Below, one piece after another: positions 1 to 6,294 of a DNA stretch of 16,946 bases (positions within the stretch are counted from its first letter, which is position 1; the number at the start of each line of letters is the position of its first letter). Source of the stretch: CAYLPT01 sp964385645 (GTDB lineage: Bacteria; Armatimonadota; Hebobacteria; Hebobacterales; Hebobacteraceae). The translations under genes and the position numbers were made by a program. Location of the stretch: positions 1 to 16,946 of the forward strand of contig CAYLPT010000033.1 in the NCBI GenBank assembly GCA_964385645.1. Reading direction: 5' to 3'. The notes under the pieces are model-generated. The model worked only from the letters and a program-made list of their open reading frames with translations. It was not told the origin of the DNA and searched no databases.

Positions 1-1484
1 GGCCGCTTCCGCACCTGCCAGGCGATGCCCAAGGCCATCACGCGGTCATCGCGACAGCCGGCCTGCGCCTCCTGGCTGCCCGTGTCCGTCACCACGAAGG
101 TCATCAGCTCGTCAATCAGCGCCCGGGAGTGAATCAGCACCGCCCCCTGGCTGATCGCGGCCGCCAGGTCGTCCACCAGGATCGGCTTCGTCGCCTGGTC
201 GGTGGGCCAGCCCAGGATGGGCTGCGCGCCGGCCCGGGCGTCGTAGCGGACGTGGTGGTACAGCCGCGGGTAGTGGCAGACGTGGCGCAGCGTGTTGAGG
301 GTCGAGTGTCCGTGGTTGTTGCGCTCCACCGCCAGCTGCGCGCGCTGGTACCAGCGCCCCAGGGCGTCCAGGAGGTGGGCGAACCGCTCTGGTGAGATCC
401 GCCCGTGCAGCTCCGCCACCTGCTCTCCGGTGCGACGATCGAGCACGATGGCGCAGGAGGCGTCTCCGTCGGCCAGCCCCTCGCCCACATCCGCCCCGAT
501 CACATACTCGCCTCCGGTCTCGGGTCGCCGCCACACCAGCAGCCGCGCCGGGGAGACTCCCATGGCCTCACCGTCCCGGGCGGCGAGCGCCGCCACCGCC
601 TCCGGTGCCGGCTCGCCAGCGATCCGCGCCGCCATCTGCTGCAGCGCCTGCAGGTCGAACACGGCCCGTGTGCTCGCCAGGAAGCAGTCGAGGTCGTTCT
701 CGGGGTACTCCTGCCGGAAGCGGTCCCGCAGCTCCCGCTGCTTGGCGCGGCGCCAGCGCAGCTGATCGTCGCTCAGCCCCCACCGGTCCCGGAAGGTGCG
801 CTCCTCGGCGGTCAGGGTCTCCAACGCCGGCCCCGACAGCGCATTCGTCGGGTCCTCCCACCACACGTACATATGAGTCGCGAATCGGTTGCCGCCGGAC
901 TTCGCCTCCTGCCACAGCTCGTGGAAGTGGTTGCCCACCCCGTTGGCGGTGGACTCGACCACGATCCTGCCTTCGGCAGGCACCGCCTCGCTGAGGGCCA
1001 CCAGCGCCTCCTGGGGCCGGGGCCAGAAGGCGAACTCCGAGCAGTGCAGGTTGTTGATGGTCTGGCCCCGCCCGAACTTCGTGCTGCCCGCGGTTCCCAC
1101 CAGGAACCGGCTGCCGATCCGCTCCCAGTAGAGCTCCCGCCGGTTGTCGTACTTGGGCGCCCCCACCCGGCGGCGCTCCTCCTCCGGCAGCCGCTGCCAG
1201 AAGAGCTTGGCGATCTGGAAGATGTGCTCCGTGGACTGCAGATCGTGAGCCATCAGCACCGAGGTGGTGTTGGGGGTGTTCAGGCAGTCCGCGAAGAACA
1301 GCCCGCTGATCGCGGTGGTGAACCCCAGCTGGCGCGGCTTCAGGATGATGTCCCAGGGCGTCCGGTGCTGGTAGTAGTCCACCTGCACCTCGTTGAAGAC
1401 GAACGGGATGATCCGCCGGTCCTTAGTCAGGATCTGCAGGTTCGCCTCGATCCAGGGCCGGGGGTCCCGCCGGCTCTCCAGCAT
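1..1484 (-). CDS. terL: Phage terminase large subunit, 3' end cut by the window edge
   Basis: This is the ATP-driven DNA-packaging motor and headful or site-specific nuclease. The frame is open without a stop for 494 codons from the ATG at 1484 to the window edge. The N-terminal ATPase shows a terminase-type Walker A (KPRQLGFTT, about residues 49-57), a Walker B-like LHCSEFA (about 136-142) and a coupling-type VVESTANG (about 175-182). The RNase H-like nuclease follows, with YVIGADVGEG (about 317-326), LAVERNNHG (about 374-382) and a late acidic pair in CRDDRVMALG (about 467-476). All expected motifs are present, so probably only a short tail is missing. It overlaps the small-subunit gene by about 60 bases. 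The start is uncertain: GGAGG lies about 17-20 bases upstream, longer than usual. No frameshift is visible in this gene, unlike several others here. Confidence 0.93.
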   Translation of the reverse strand, partial: MLESRRDPRPWIEANLQILTKDRRIIPFVFNEVQVDYYQHRTPWDIILKPRQLGFTTAISGLFFADCLNTPNTTSVLMAHDLQSTEHIFQIAKLFWQRLPEEERRRVGAPKYDNRRELYWERIGSRFLVGTAGSTKFGRGQTINNLHCSEFAFWPRPQEALVALSEAVPAEGRIVVESTANGVGNHFHELWQEAKSGGNRFATHMYVWWEDPTNALSGPALETLTAEERTFRDRWGLSDDQLRWRRAKQRELRDRFRQEYPENDLDCFLASTRAVFDLQALQQMAARIAGEPAPEAVAALAARDGEAMGVSPARLLVWRRPETGGEYVIGADVGEGLADGDASCAIVLDRRTGEQVAELHGRISPERFAHLLDALGRWYQRAQLAVERNNHGHSTLNTLRHVCHYPRLYHHVRYDARAGAQPILGWPTDQATKPILVDDLAAAISQGAVLIHSRALIDELMTFVVTDTGSQEAQAGCRDDRVMALGIAWQVRKR

Positions 1485-1983
1485 CCGGCTCAGCCGGCCC
1501 GCGATCCTCCGACAGCGAGAGGAAGAAAGCCACCGCGGCCTCGAGCTGATCGTCGCTGAGCTGTCCCGGGTCTCGGGCACTGATCACCACCTCCTCCGGC
1601 GCCCTCGGCAGCAGCCCCAGGGACTGCATGATGTCCGCCATGTCCTTGATCGTCCCCCGCACGGTATTCAGGGCCCGCACCCGCACCGGCGACGCCTCCG
1701 GGGCCGCCTGCACCGATACCCAGGCCTCCCGCAGCGCCGAGGAGAGCTGGGACCACATCTCGGCCGCCAGCCGCAGCACGTTGTGCTGCCCCGACAGGGT
1801 GCGCAGGGCCCGCATCCCCCGGGCGCGCATGGCGGTCAGGTCGCGGCGCACCGTGCGGTCGCTCACCCCCAGGATGCGGGCCGCCTCCTGCTCGCTCAGC
1901 CGCCTCACCACCACCAGGTGCCAGGCGCGCTCCCGGCGCTCGCGGATCTCGTGCTGCTGGACAACGTCGGGGCGGCGATTCAT
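1423..1983 (-). CDS. Phage terminase small subunit-like DNA-binding protein
   Basis: 186 residues starting at the ATG at 1983. An upstream in-frame ATG at 2067 would add a proline- and glycine-rich stretch crossing the divergent promoter region, so I prefer the inner start, which has AGGAG close before it. Residues about 29-51 form a clear helix-turn-helix (LSEQEAARILGVSDRTVRRD), as in terminase small subunits that recognise the packaging site. The middle is helical and the C-terminus is acidic and proline-rich (SEDRGPAEPDAGE). The gene lies directly upstream of and overlaps the large subunit, the standard TerS-TerL order, and this context carries much of the assignment. A simple HTH regulator is the alternative. 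Confidence 0.72.
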   Translation of the reverse strand: MNRRPDVVQQHEIRERRERAWHLVVVRRLSEQEAARILGVSDRTVRRDLTAMRARGMRALRTLSGQHNVLRLAAEMWSQLSSALREAWVSVQAAPEASPVRVRALNTVRGTIKDMADIMQSLGLLPRAPEEVVISARDPGQLSDDQLEAAVAFFLSLSEDRGPAEPDAGEPAGPPALDRGEPADPD

Positions 1984-2039
1984 GGCTCCTGCCGCGTCCG
2001 TGCAACCCCCACCTCCAGCTGGCGCCCGGATACGCGATC

Positions 2040-2048
2040 TGCTACAAT
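2040..2048 (+). promoter_or_regulatory. Extended -10 promoter for the HNH gene
   Basis: TGCTACAAT reads as an extended -10 element (TG, one base, TACAAT), about 45 bases before the HNH start codon. It stands out as AT-rich in otherwise GC-rich DNA. No convincing TTGACA-like -35 box lies 17 bases upstream, which an extended -10 can tolerate. Confidence 0.45.
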
Positions 2049-2093
2049 CGGGCCCAGCGACACCCAACTGCCAGATCCTGGGAGGGACGATCC

Positions 2094-2423
2094 ATGGCTG
2101 AGTACAGCGACTGTCTGCGCGGATACGGTGCTCCTATCTTCAAGCGCGACAACTGGACCTGTCAGTACTGCGGGTTCGACGGCCGACCGTTCCAAAACTG
2201 GCTCTTCCTCACCGTTGACCACGTGGTACCAGTCTCCCAGGGCGGATCCCACGACCCGTCCAACCTGGTTACCTGCTGTCGGGCCTGCAACTCTTTCTTC
2301 AACCGCGGCAAGGTCGACAGCTTGGAGCAGAAGAAGAAGGCGATCGCCAGCCGTCGGGAAGAGTTCGAGCGGTTCTGGCGCGAGAACGTACTCCCGCACT
2401 GCGGTCATACGCCGCAGTCCTAA
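2094..2423 (+). CDS. HNH endonuclease
   Basis: 109 residues, the only clear plus-strand gene in the window. It carries a zinc-binding pair CQYC near residues 23-26, the catalytic HNH core with DHVVPVSQGG (about 42-51) and NLVTCCRACN (about 57-66, second zinc pair). The start is fixed by a strong GGGAGG about eight bases before the ATG. HNH proteins beside terminase genes are common in phages, where some work with the large subunit in cutting packaging substrates. That role is an inference from position. The gene is divergent from the terminase genes and convergent with the methylase/ParB fusion, leaving only seven bases between the two stops. A homing-type nuclease is the alternative. Confidence 0.9.
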   Translation: MAEYSDCLRGYGAPIFKRDNWTCQYCGFDGRPFQNWLFLTVDHVVPVSQGGSHDPSNLVTCCRACNSFFNRGKVDSLEQKKKAIASRREEFERFWRENVLPHCGHTPQS

Positions 2424-2430
2424 CAGGACC

Positions 2431-3540
2431 TTATCCACCATCGCGGCCACCCTCCCCGGCGAGGTACCCCTGGCAGATCCGCTCCAGGCACTGCCCGCGC
2501 CGCGCCCCCTTGCCCAGGGCCTGCTTAGCCGCGGCCATCGCCTCCTGGAAGACCGTGTGCTCCTGGCCTAGCAGCACCACCGTCACCGGTACCGGCGCTT
2601 CGGCCGCCTCCTGCTGGGCCTGCCGGTCCAGCCGCTCCCGCAAATCAGCCGGCAGCTTGAGCAGCTCGAGCGAATCCTTGAGCTGGGTCGCCGACCAGGG
2701 CAGCATCTTCGCCAGGTCCTCCACCGAGTAGGTCCGGTGCAGGTCGTGCACCAGCTCGGCGAGCCTCCGCGGCACCGGCTGGCCCCGGAGGTAGTTCAGC
2801 TGGAGCCCACGGACCTTGGCTTCCTCCGCCGAGATCTCCCACACCTCGCAGGGCACCTCGTCGAGGCCCAGCTCCCCCGCCGCCCGCCACCGGTGGTAGC
2901 CGTGCACCAGGACGAAGCGCCCCTCCTCCTCCGGGTCGGGCATCACCTTGAGCGGCTCCAGGATCCCCTTCTCCCGGATGCTCGCCACCAGCTTCGGGTA
3001 GCTCTCGGCGTCGAAGGCGTTCGGGTTCCAGTCGTTGTCGCGGATGAAGGCCCCCGGGGAGCTGAACTGCGCGTGCGGCCGCAGCCAGTAGATGTACTTC
3101 ACCAGCAGCAGCCGCAGCAGGTGACGCTTGGTCTCGTCGCCCACCTCCTCCGCCGCGGCGAAGGCGTTGTCGAGGAAGCGGGCGGTCGCCTCCGTGAAGC
3201 AGTCGGGCACGTACCGGCTTTCGATCAGGGCCCGGTTGCCCTCCGCCGGCACGAACAGCCGCAGCAGGTCGTCATCGCTGATGCGCACCTCGTCGTTCTC
3301 GATCAGCGCCTTGCGGATGATCACGCTGCGCTCCGCCTGATCGCCACACAACACTCCGAATCCGTGGGCCTTCGCGTACAGGCTCACCGACCCGCCCCCG
3401 AGGAAGGGGTCAACGAGCCGCAGGGACGACCAGGTCGCCGCCGGATGCACCCGGGCGATCTCCCGGAAGATGCGCGGGCAGAGCTTGCGCTTGCCGCCCC
3501 AGTACGGAACGAGGGCCTCGAAACCGCGCCAGGGCATCAT
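2431..3540 (-). CDS. Fusion: N-terminal half of a D12-class adenine methylase with a ParB-like domain
   Basis: 369 residues. Residues 11-60 match the start of D12-class N6-adenine methyltransferases: VPYWGGKRKL (motif X) and LVDPFLGGGSVSL (SAM-binding motif I). The helical stretch 70-155 also fits that family. The catalytic DPPY-type motif is absent. From about residue 166 the sequence becomes a typical ParB/Srx-type N-terminal domain: RDNDWNPNAF, LVASIREKGILEPLKV and VHGYHRWRAA (the G-x-HR motif, 214-218), followed by a helix-turn-helix near 271-295. I see two half-families joined in frame, probably by deletion. Methylase activity is unlikely; the ParB part looks whole. The ATG at 3540 has GGGAG upstream and overlaps the previous stop (ATGA). 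Confidence 0.82.
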   Translation of the reverse strand: MMPWRGFEALVPYWGGKRKLCPRIFREIARVHPAATWSSLRLVDPFLGGGSVSLYAKAHGFGVLCGDQAERSVIIRKALIENDEVRISDDDLLRLFVPAEGNRALIESRYVPDCFTEATARFLDNAFAAAEEVGDETKRHLLRLLLVKYIYWLRPHAQFSSPGAFIRDNDWNPNAFDAESYPKLVASIREKGILEPLKVMPDPEEEGRFVLVHGYHRWRAAGELGLDEVPCEVWEISAEEAKVRGLQLNYLRGQPVPRRLAELVHDLHRTYSVEDLAKMLPWSATQLKDSLELLKLPADLRERLDRQAQQEAAEAPVPVTVVLLGQEHTVFQEAMAAAKQALGKGARRGQCLERICQGYLAGEGGRDGG

Positions 3541-3755
3541 GCTCTTCTCCCGACCGGCGCCCGACGCGGCTGATACAGATCACACCGCGCCTCCTTGGTC
3601 TCCAGGTCGGCCAGCCAGTCCGCGGGCAGCGCCTGGGCGCGCCCGTCCATGCGGTGCCGCAGGCAGGTGGGGTGGTCCACACCGTCCACCCGTACCATGG
3701 GCCCCTGGTGCGTGCACTCTCGGCACACCGTCTTGCGGTTCCGATGCTTGCTCAC
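3537..3755 (-). CDS. Small Cys-containing phage protein of unknown function
   Basis: 72 residues, not recognised as a named family. A CREC pair (residues 11-14) is followed by cysteines at about 31 and 58, which suggests a small metal-binding fold. The C-terminus is basic. The start is a GTG with GGAGG seven bases upstream. It overlaps the previous gene's stop as GTGA and the next gene's start as ATGA, so translation is probably coupled through all three genes. These junctions are the main support that it is real. Confidence 0.65.
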   Translation of the reverse strand: MSKHRNRKTVCRECTHQGPMVRVDGVDHPTCLRHRMDGRAQALPADWLADLETKEARCDLYQPRRAPVGRRA

Positions 3756-4102
3756 TCCTGCGCCTCCGAGTCATCTGCTGTGTCCAGTACCGCCGGGTCC
3801 TCGCCGGCGCCCACCCACACCAGCCCGCACAGCCCGTAGCCGGCGATGTCCCGCAGCAGCTCCCGCCAGGCCTCCTCGGTCGCGCCGCCGGCCTCCAGGA
3901 ACGAGTCGAACCGGTTGAGTTTGTCCTCCAGGCGCACCAGCAGCCCGAGCAGGCCCCGCTTGCGCCAGCACCGGTAGGGGTCCGCCCCCGCGTAGGTGAG
4001 GTTCCGCTGGCGCACCAGGTCGGCCAGCGCCAGCACCTCCCAGCAGAGCCGGCGGTCGAAGCCCCGGCGGTCCGTCTCGGCGTCAGTGTCGGTCACAGCC
4101 AT
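3752..4102 (-). CDS. DUF1599/Nmad1-like small protein
   Basis: 116 residues. The region 23-95 resembles the DUF1599 (nucleotide modification associated domain 1) pattern: RNLTYAGADPYRCW, then RLEDKLNRFDSF, then a helix ending in LLRDIAGYGLCG. In that family the conserved D-K-x-x-R and D-x-AGY residues belong to a helical MazG-like fold, suspected to act on nucleotides. The match is from memory of the pattern, not a search. The C-terminus is acidic. It is the first gene of a short operon (this gene, the Cys protein, the methylase/ParB fusion), placed just after a strong terminator, so it probably has its own promoter or depends on read-through. Confidence 0.6.
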   Translation of the reverse strand: MAVTDTDAETDRRGFDRRLCWEVLALADLVRQRNLTYAGADPYRCWRKRGLLGLLVRLEDKLNRFDSFLEAGGATEEAWRELLRDIAGYGLCGLVWVGAGEDPAVLDTADDSEAQE

Positions 4103-4119
4103 CGCTCACCTCTCGGCCT

Positions 4120-4153
4120 GGAAGAGAGACAACCCCGGCCGCCCGGGCCGGGG
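4120..4153 (-). terminator. Rho-independent terminator
   Basis: Read on the minus strand, CCCCGGCC-CGGGC-GGCCGGGG forms an 8-bp perfect GC stem with a 5-base loop, followed by the T-rich tail TTGTCTCTCTT. It starts about 17 bases after the stop of the recombination/SbcC fusion gene and should end that transcript before the DUF1599-like gene. Confidence 0.8.
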
Positions 4154-4170
4154 CCTTGCCTCCCTCGCGC

Positions 4171-5262
4171 CTACGCGGCCACCAGCTCCACCTGGCTGCC
4201 CTGGCCATTGCGGCTCACCTCGAAGCGGTAGGGCAGCAGATCCTTCAGGTCCTCGCAGTGCGTGATGCACAGCACGGTGGCGAAGTGCTCGGCCACCTTG
4301 CACAGGCAGTCCACGAACAGCGCCCGGCCGTGGGCGTCGAGCGGGGCGCAGGCCTCGTCCAGGACCAGCAGCTCACAGCGCGCCCCCGCCCGGCTGGACA
4401 GCAGCATGGAGAGCGCGATCCGCAGCGCCAGGTCCACCCGCATCGCCTCCCCGCCAGAGAAGTTCTCCGCCCCGCTCGCCAGCGCGCGCTCGGCCAGCGC
4501 CCGGCGCACCTCGGGGTCCGCGTAGTCGGGCGCCAGCTCCGCCCGCACCACCACGAAGGGCCGGCCCATCTCCTCCCGGGTGTAGGCCTGCCGCAGGTGA
4601 CAGATCGCTCGCACCAGCCGCAGCAGGGACTTGGTCTCCGCCAGCCCGAAGCGCTCGGCGATGATCTGGTCGAGCCGGTCCTCCACGTACTCGTCCAGCT
4701 CGACCTCGCTCGGCAGGGACCCCTCCCGGCCCTTGGCCAGCCGCTTCTTCGCCTCCCGCACCAGCTTGCGCCGCTGGGCGTCGAGGTTCCACTCGTAGGA
4801 CGCCTTCACGATCCGCCACCCGGTGTCGGTCCGCACCGCCCCGATGTGCTGGTAGGCGACATCGTAGCGGGAGGCGCAGTCCCCGCACCGCACCGCCTGC
4901 CCGGTCGAGCGGGCCATATCTATGCAGCGCTCGCAGGCATCCGGCTTGATGCGATGGGAGTTCACCGGGTCGATCACCAGCCCGGCCGCCGAGGCGATCT
5001 TCAGCAGCCCCGGCTTGCTGGGCGCCACCAGGGTGGGCACCGACACCCCCCGCTCGCGGGTCCACTTGGCGCCCGGCGCGGCATAGCAGTCGCCCCGGTG
5101 CACGTCTGGGTCTAGGCGCACCTCCACCGCCCGCAATCTCAGGTACGGCGCGGCGGCGTCCAGGCGCAGCACGGGGGAGAGGATGTTGTAGGCCTGGGGG
5201 TCGTAGCCCGACAGGTCCAGGCCCTCCTGCCCCTTCTCCAGAGGCGTCAACGCGGTGCTCAC
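4171..5262 (-). CDS. Fusion: zinc-containing phage recombination-type protein with C-terminal half of a Rad50/SbcC ATPase
   Basis: 363 residues from a GTG at 5262, chosen because AGGAGG lies eight bases upstream; the longer in-frame extension has no such site. Residues about 25-245 form one domain with a four-Cys cluster (CERC at 110-113, CGDC at 126-129), WRIVKASYEW and a helical AETKSLLRLVRAI segment. I recall this layout in phage proteins thought to act in recombination, but I cannot name the family firmly. From about residue 268 it switches to the C-terminal half of a Rad50/SbcC ABC ATPase: signature FSGGE (268-272), Walker B ELLVLDEACAPLD (297-309) and an H-loop CITH (332-335). No Walker A or coiled coil is present, so ATPase activity alone is unlikely. 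An internal deletion joining two genes fits best. Confidence 0.78.
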   Translation of the reverse strand: MSTALTPLEKGQEGLDLSGYDPQAYNILSPVLRLDAAAPYLRLRAVEVRLDPDVHRGDCYAAPGAKWTRERGVSVPTLVAPSKPGLLKIASAAGLVIDPVNSHRIKPDACERCIDMARSTGQAVRCGDCASRYDVAYQHIGAVRTDTGWRIVKASYEWNLDAQRRKLVREAKKRLAKGREGSLPSEVELDEYVEDRLDQIIAERFGLAETKSLLRLVRAICHLRQAYTREEMGRPFVVVRAELAPDYADPEVRRALAERALASGAENFSGGEAMRVDLALRIALSMLLSSRAGARCELLVLDEACAPLDAHGRALFVDCLCKVAEHFATVLCITHCEDLKDLLPYRFEVSRNGQGSQVELVAA

Positions 5263-5511
5263 AGCACAACCTCCTGCTCGAGTCGGAGGGCGCAAGCTGT
5301 GAGCCGCCGCCCGGGATCCTCTCACGCTCTCGGAGGCCCCTCCGGCTCCGTATTCGGCTGCCAGACGCTTGCCAGCCGTAGCGTGATTCATCCCTCGAAA
5401 CGGCAACACAATCAAGGCCTGGGGCGCAGAAGGAAGCGCCAGCAGGGCTCCTTCAGGGGACACCCGAGCAGATTGTGCGGCATGTGCGGTCACGTTCGTC
5501 TTCCTCTGCTC
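5263..5511 (-). other. Long leader between the repeat element and the recombination/SbcC fusion
   Basis: About 250 bases without a supportable gene. The last part is in frame with the downstream gene, and an in-frame ATG near 5391 could extend it, but that ATG lacks a good ribosome binding site. On the minus strand there is a CGGCTG/CAGCCG inverted repeat with a 12-base loop near 5353-5376 and a smaller CGGAG/CTCCG hairpin near 5330-5345. I see no known riboswitch class. Confidence 0.3.
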
Positions 5512-5546
5512 GTTACTTACGGCAACTCGCCCCGAAGTGTCGGGAC
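5512..5546 (-). promoter_or_regulatory. Copy 1 of a two-block repeat, candidate promoter
   Basis: On the minus strand the element is GTCCCGACACT, nine variable bases, then GTTGCCGTAAGTAAC. Both outer blocks are identical to a second copy at 13612-13646. CCGACA and TAAGTA are 18 bases apart, which resembles -35 and -10 spacing. It lies upstream of the 250-base leader of the recombination/SbcC fusion gene. It could instead be the shared end of a coding sequence (see the 29-residue ORF). Confidence 0.4.
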
Positions 5547-5606
5547 CTCTCTGGCTCCCCCACCACTGTCGTTACGAAGAACGGCCGCGAAACGTCGGAG
5601 ACTCAT
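5517..5606 (-). CDS. Possible 29-residue peptide at the operon end
   Basis: A short ORF starts at ATG 5606 with GGAGG about four bases upstream and an ATGA overlap with the stop of the preceding gene, the same junction style as real genes here. It encodes an Arg-rich start (MSLRRFAAVLRND) and ends in VPTLRGELP. Its 3' end coincides with repeat copy 1. In the same frame, copy 2 would read VPTLRRALP followed by the same stop. The start context is good but there is no family match, so it may be accidental. Confidence 0.25.
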   Translation of the reverse strand: MSLRRFAAVLRNDSGGGAREVPTLRGELP

Positions 5607-6294
5607 GCCCCCTCCTTCCGGGGAGCCTGGCGCCAGAAGCGCAGCCTGCTCCCGCTCGGCATGACGATCTCGATGAACTGTGCGGTCACCGCGCCGATCT
5701 CCCGTCTGTCACCCAGGAAGCAGACCAGCCCCCAGTCGCCCCCCACGGGGAACCGCAGGCGGCCGCGGTTCTGGTACAGCGCCGACTCCGACCAGCCGAG
5801 GGCGCGCGCCTGGTCGCGGATCGCGTCCACCTTGGCGACCGCCTCCGGGGACACCGGCTCGGTGAAGGGCCAGTCGCCAGCGGCAGGGTGGAGGTGGGGG
5901 CGCGGCTCTGGCGGCCGGGCGGAGGCCGCGGCCGGGTCAGGCTCCGCGGTCCGCTCCGGCTCACCATCCTGTACCCCCGGCGGGCGGTAGCCCTCCGGCT
6001 CCAGCGCGCGCAGCGCGGCCAGCAGCGCCTCCTCCCCGAGGTGCTCCACGGCCCACCCGTGCACCGCGTTGAAGCGCGCCCGCAGCTCCTGGTAGGCCGC
6101 CGCCGGCAGCTGCCCCCCCTCCGGGCCTCCTTCGCCACGCCCATGCGGTGCCGCAGCCAGGCGTAGTACTCGGGGTCGAGCCGGCGATACCCGCACCGCT
6201 CGCAGATCGCATCCTGGTCGGGCTCGGGGCTCGCGGTCTCCCAGGTGTCGAGGTCGGCGGCGACGTAGAGCAGGGGCTTTCCGGTGGTGATCAC
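5603..6294 (-). CDS. Unknown phage protein with a CxxC motif, broken by a one-base frameshift
   Basis: The intact product would have about 230 residues. The N-terminal 60 residues (GTG start at 6294, overlapping the primase stop as GTGA) contain LLYVAADLDTWE, a CERC pair and DPEYYAWLRHRMG. The remainder lies in another frame and includes ELRARFNAVHGWAVEHLG, a proline-rich linker, and a conserved-looking C-terminus with ARALGWSESALYQNRGRL and GDWGLVCFLGD. The break falls at a run of seven G on the coding strand near 6113-6119; eight would restore the frame. I do not recognise the family. Loss or gain of one base in a homopolymer is a typical sequencing error but may be real. Confidence 0.62.

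Noticed and set aside
405..1559. Long plus-strand open frame over the terminase large subunit
   Set aside because: It lies opposite a complete terminase with all motifs. Composition (Arg, Pro, Gly, Leu) is that of a shadow frame in GC-rich DNA. The same holds for 2737-3573, 4156-5115, 7965-9386, 9446-10438, 12565-13440 and 14526-15632 on the plus strand.
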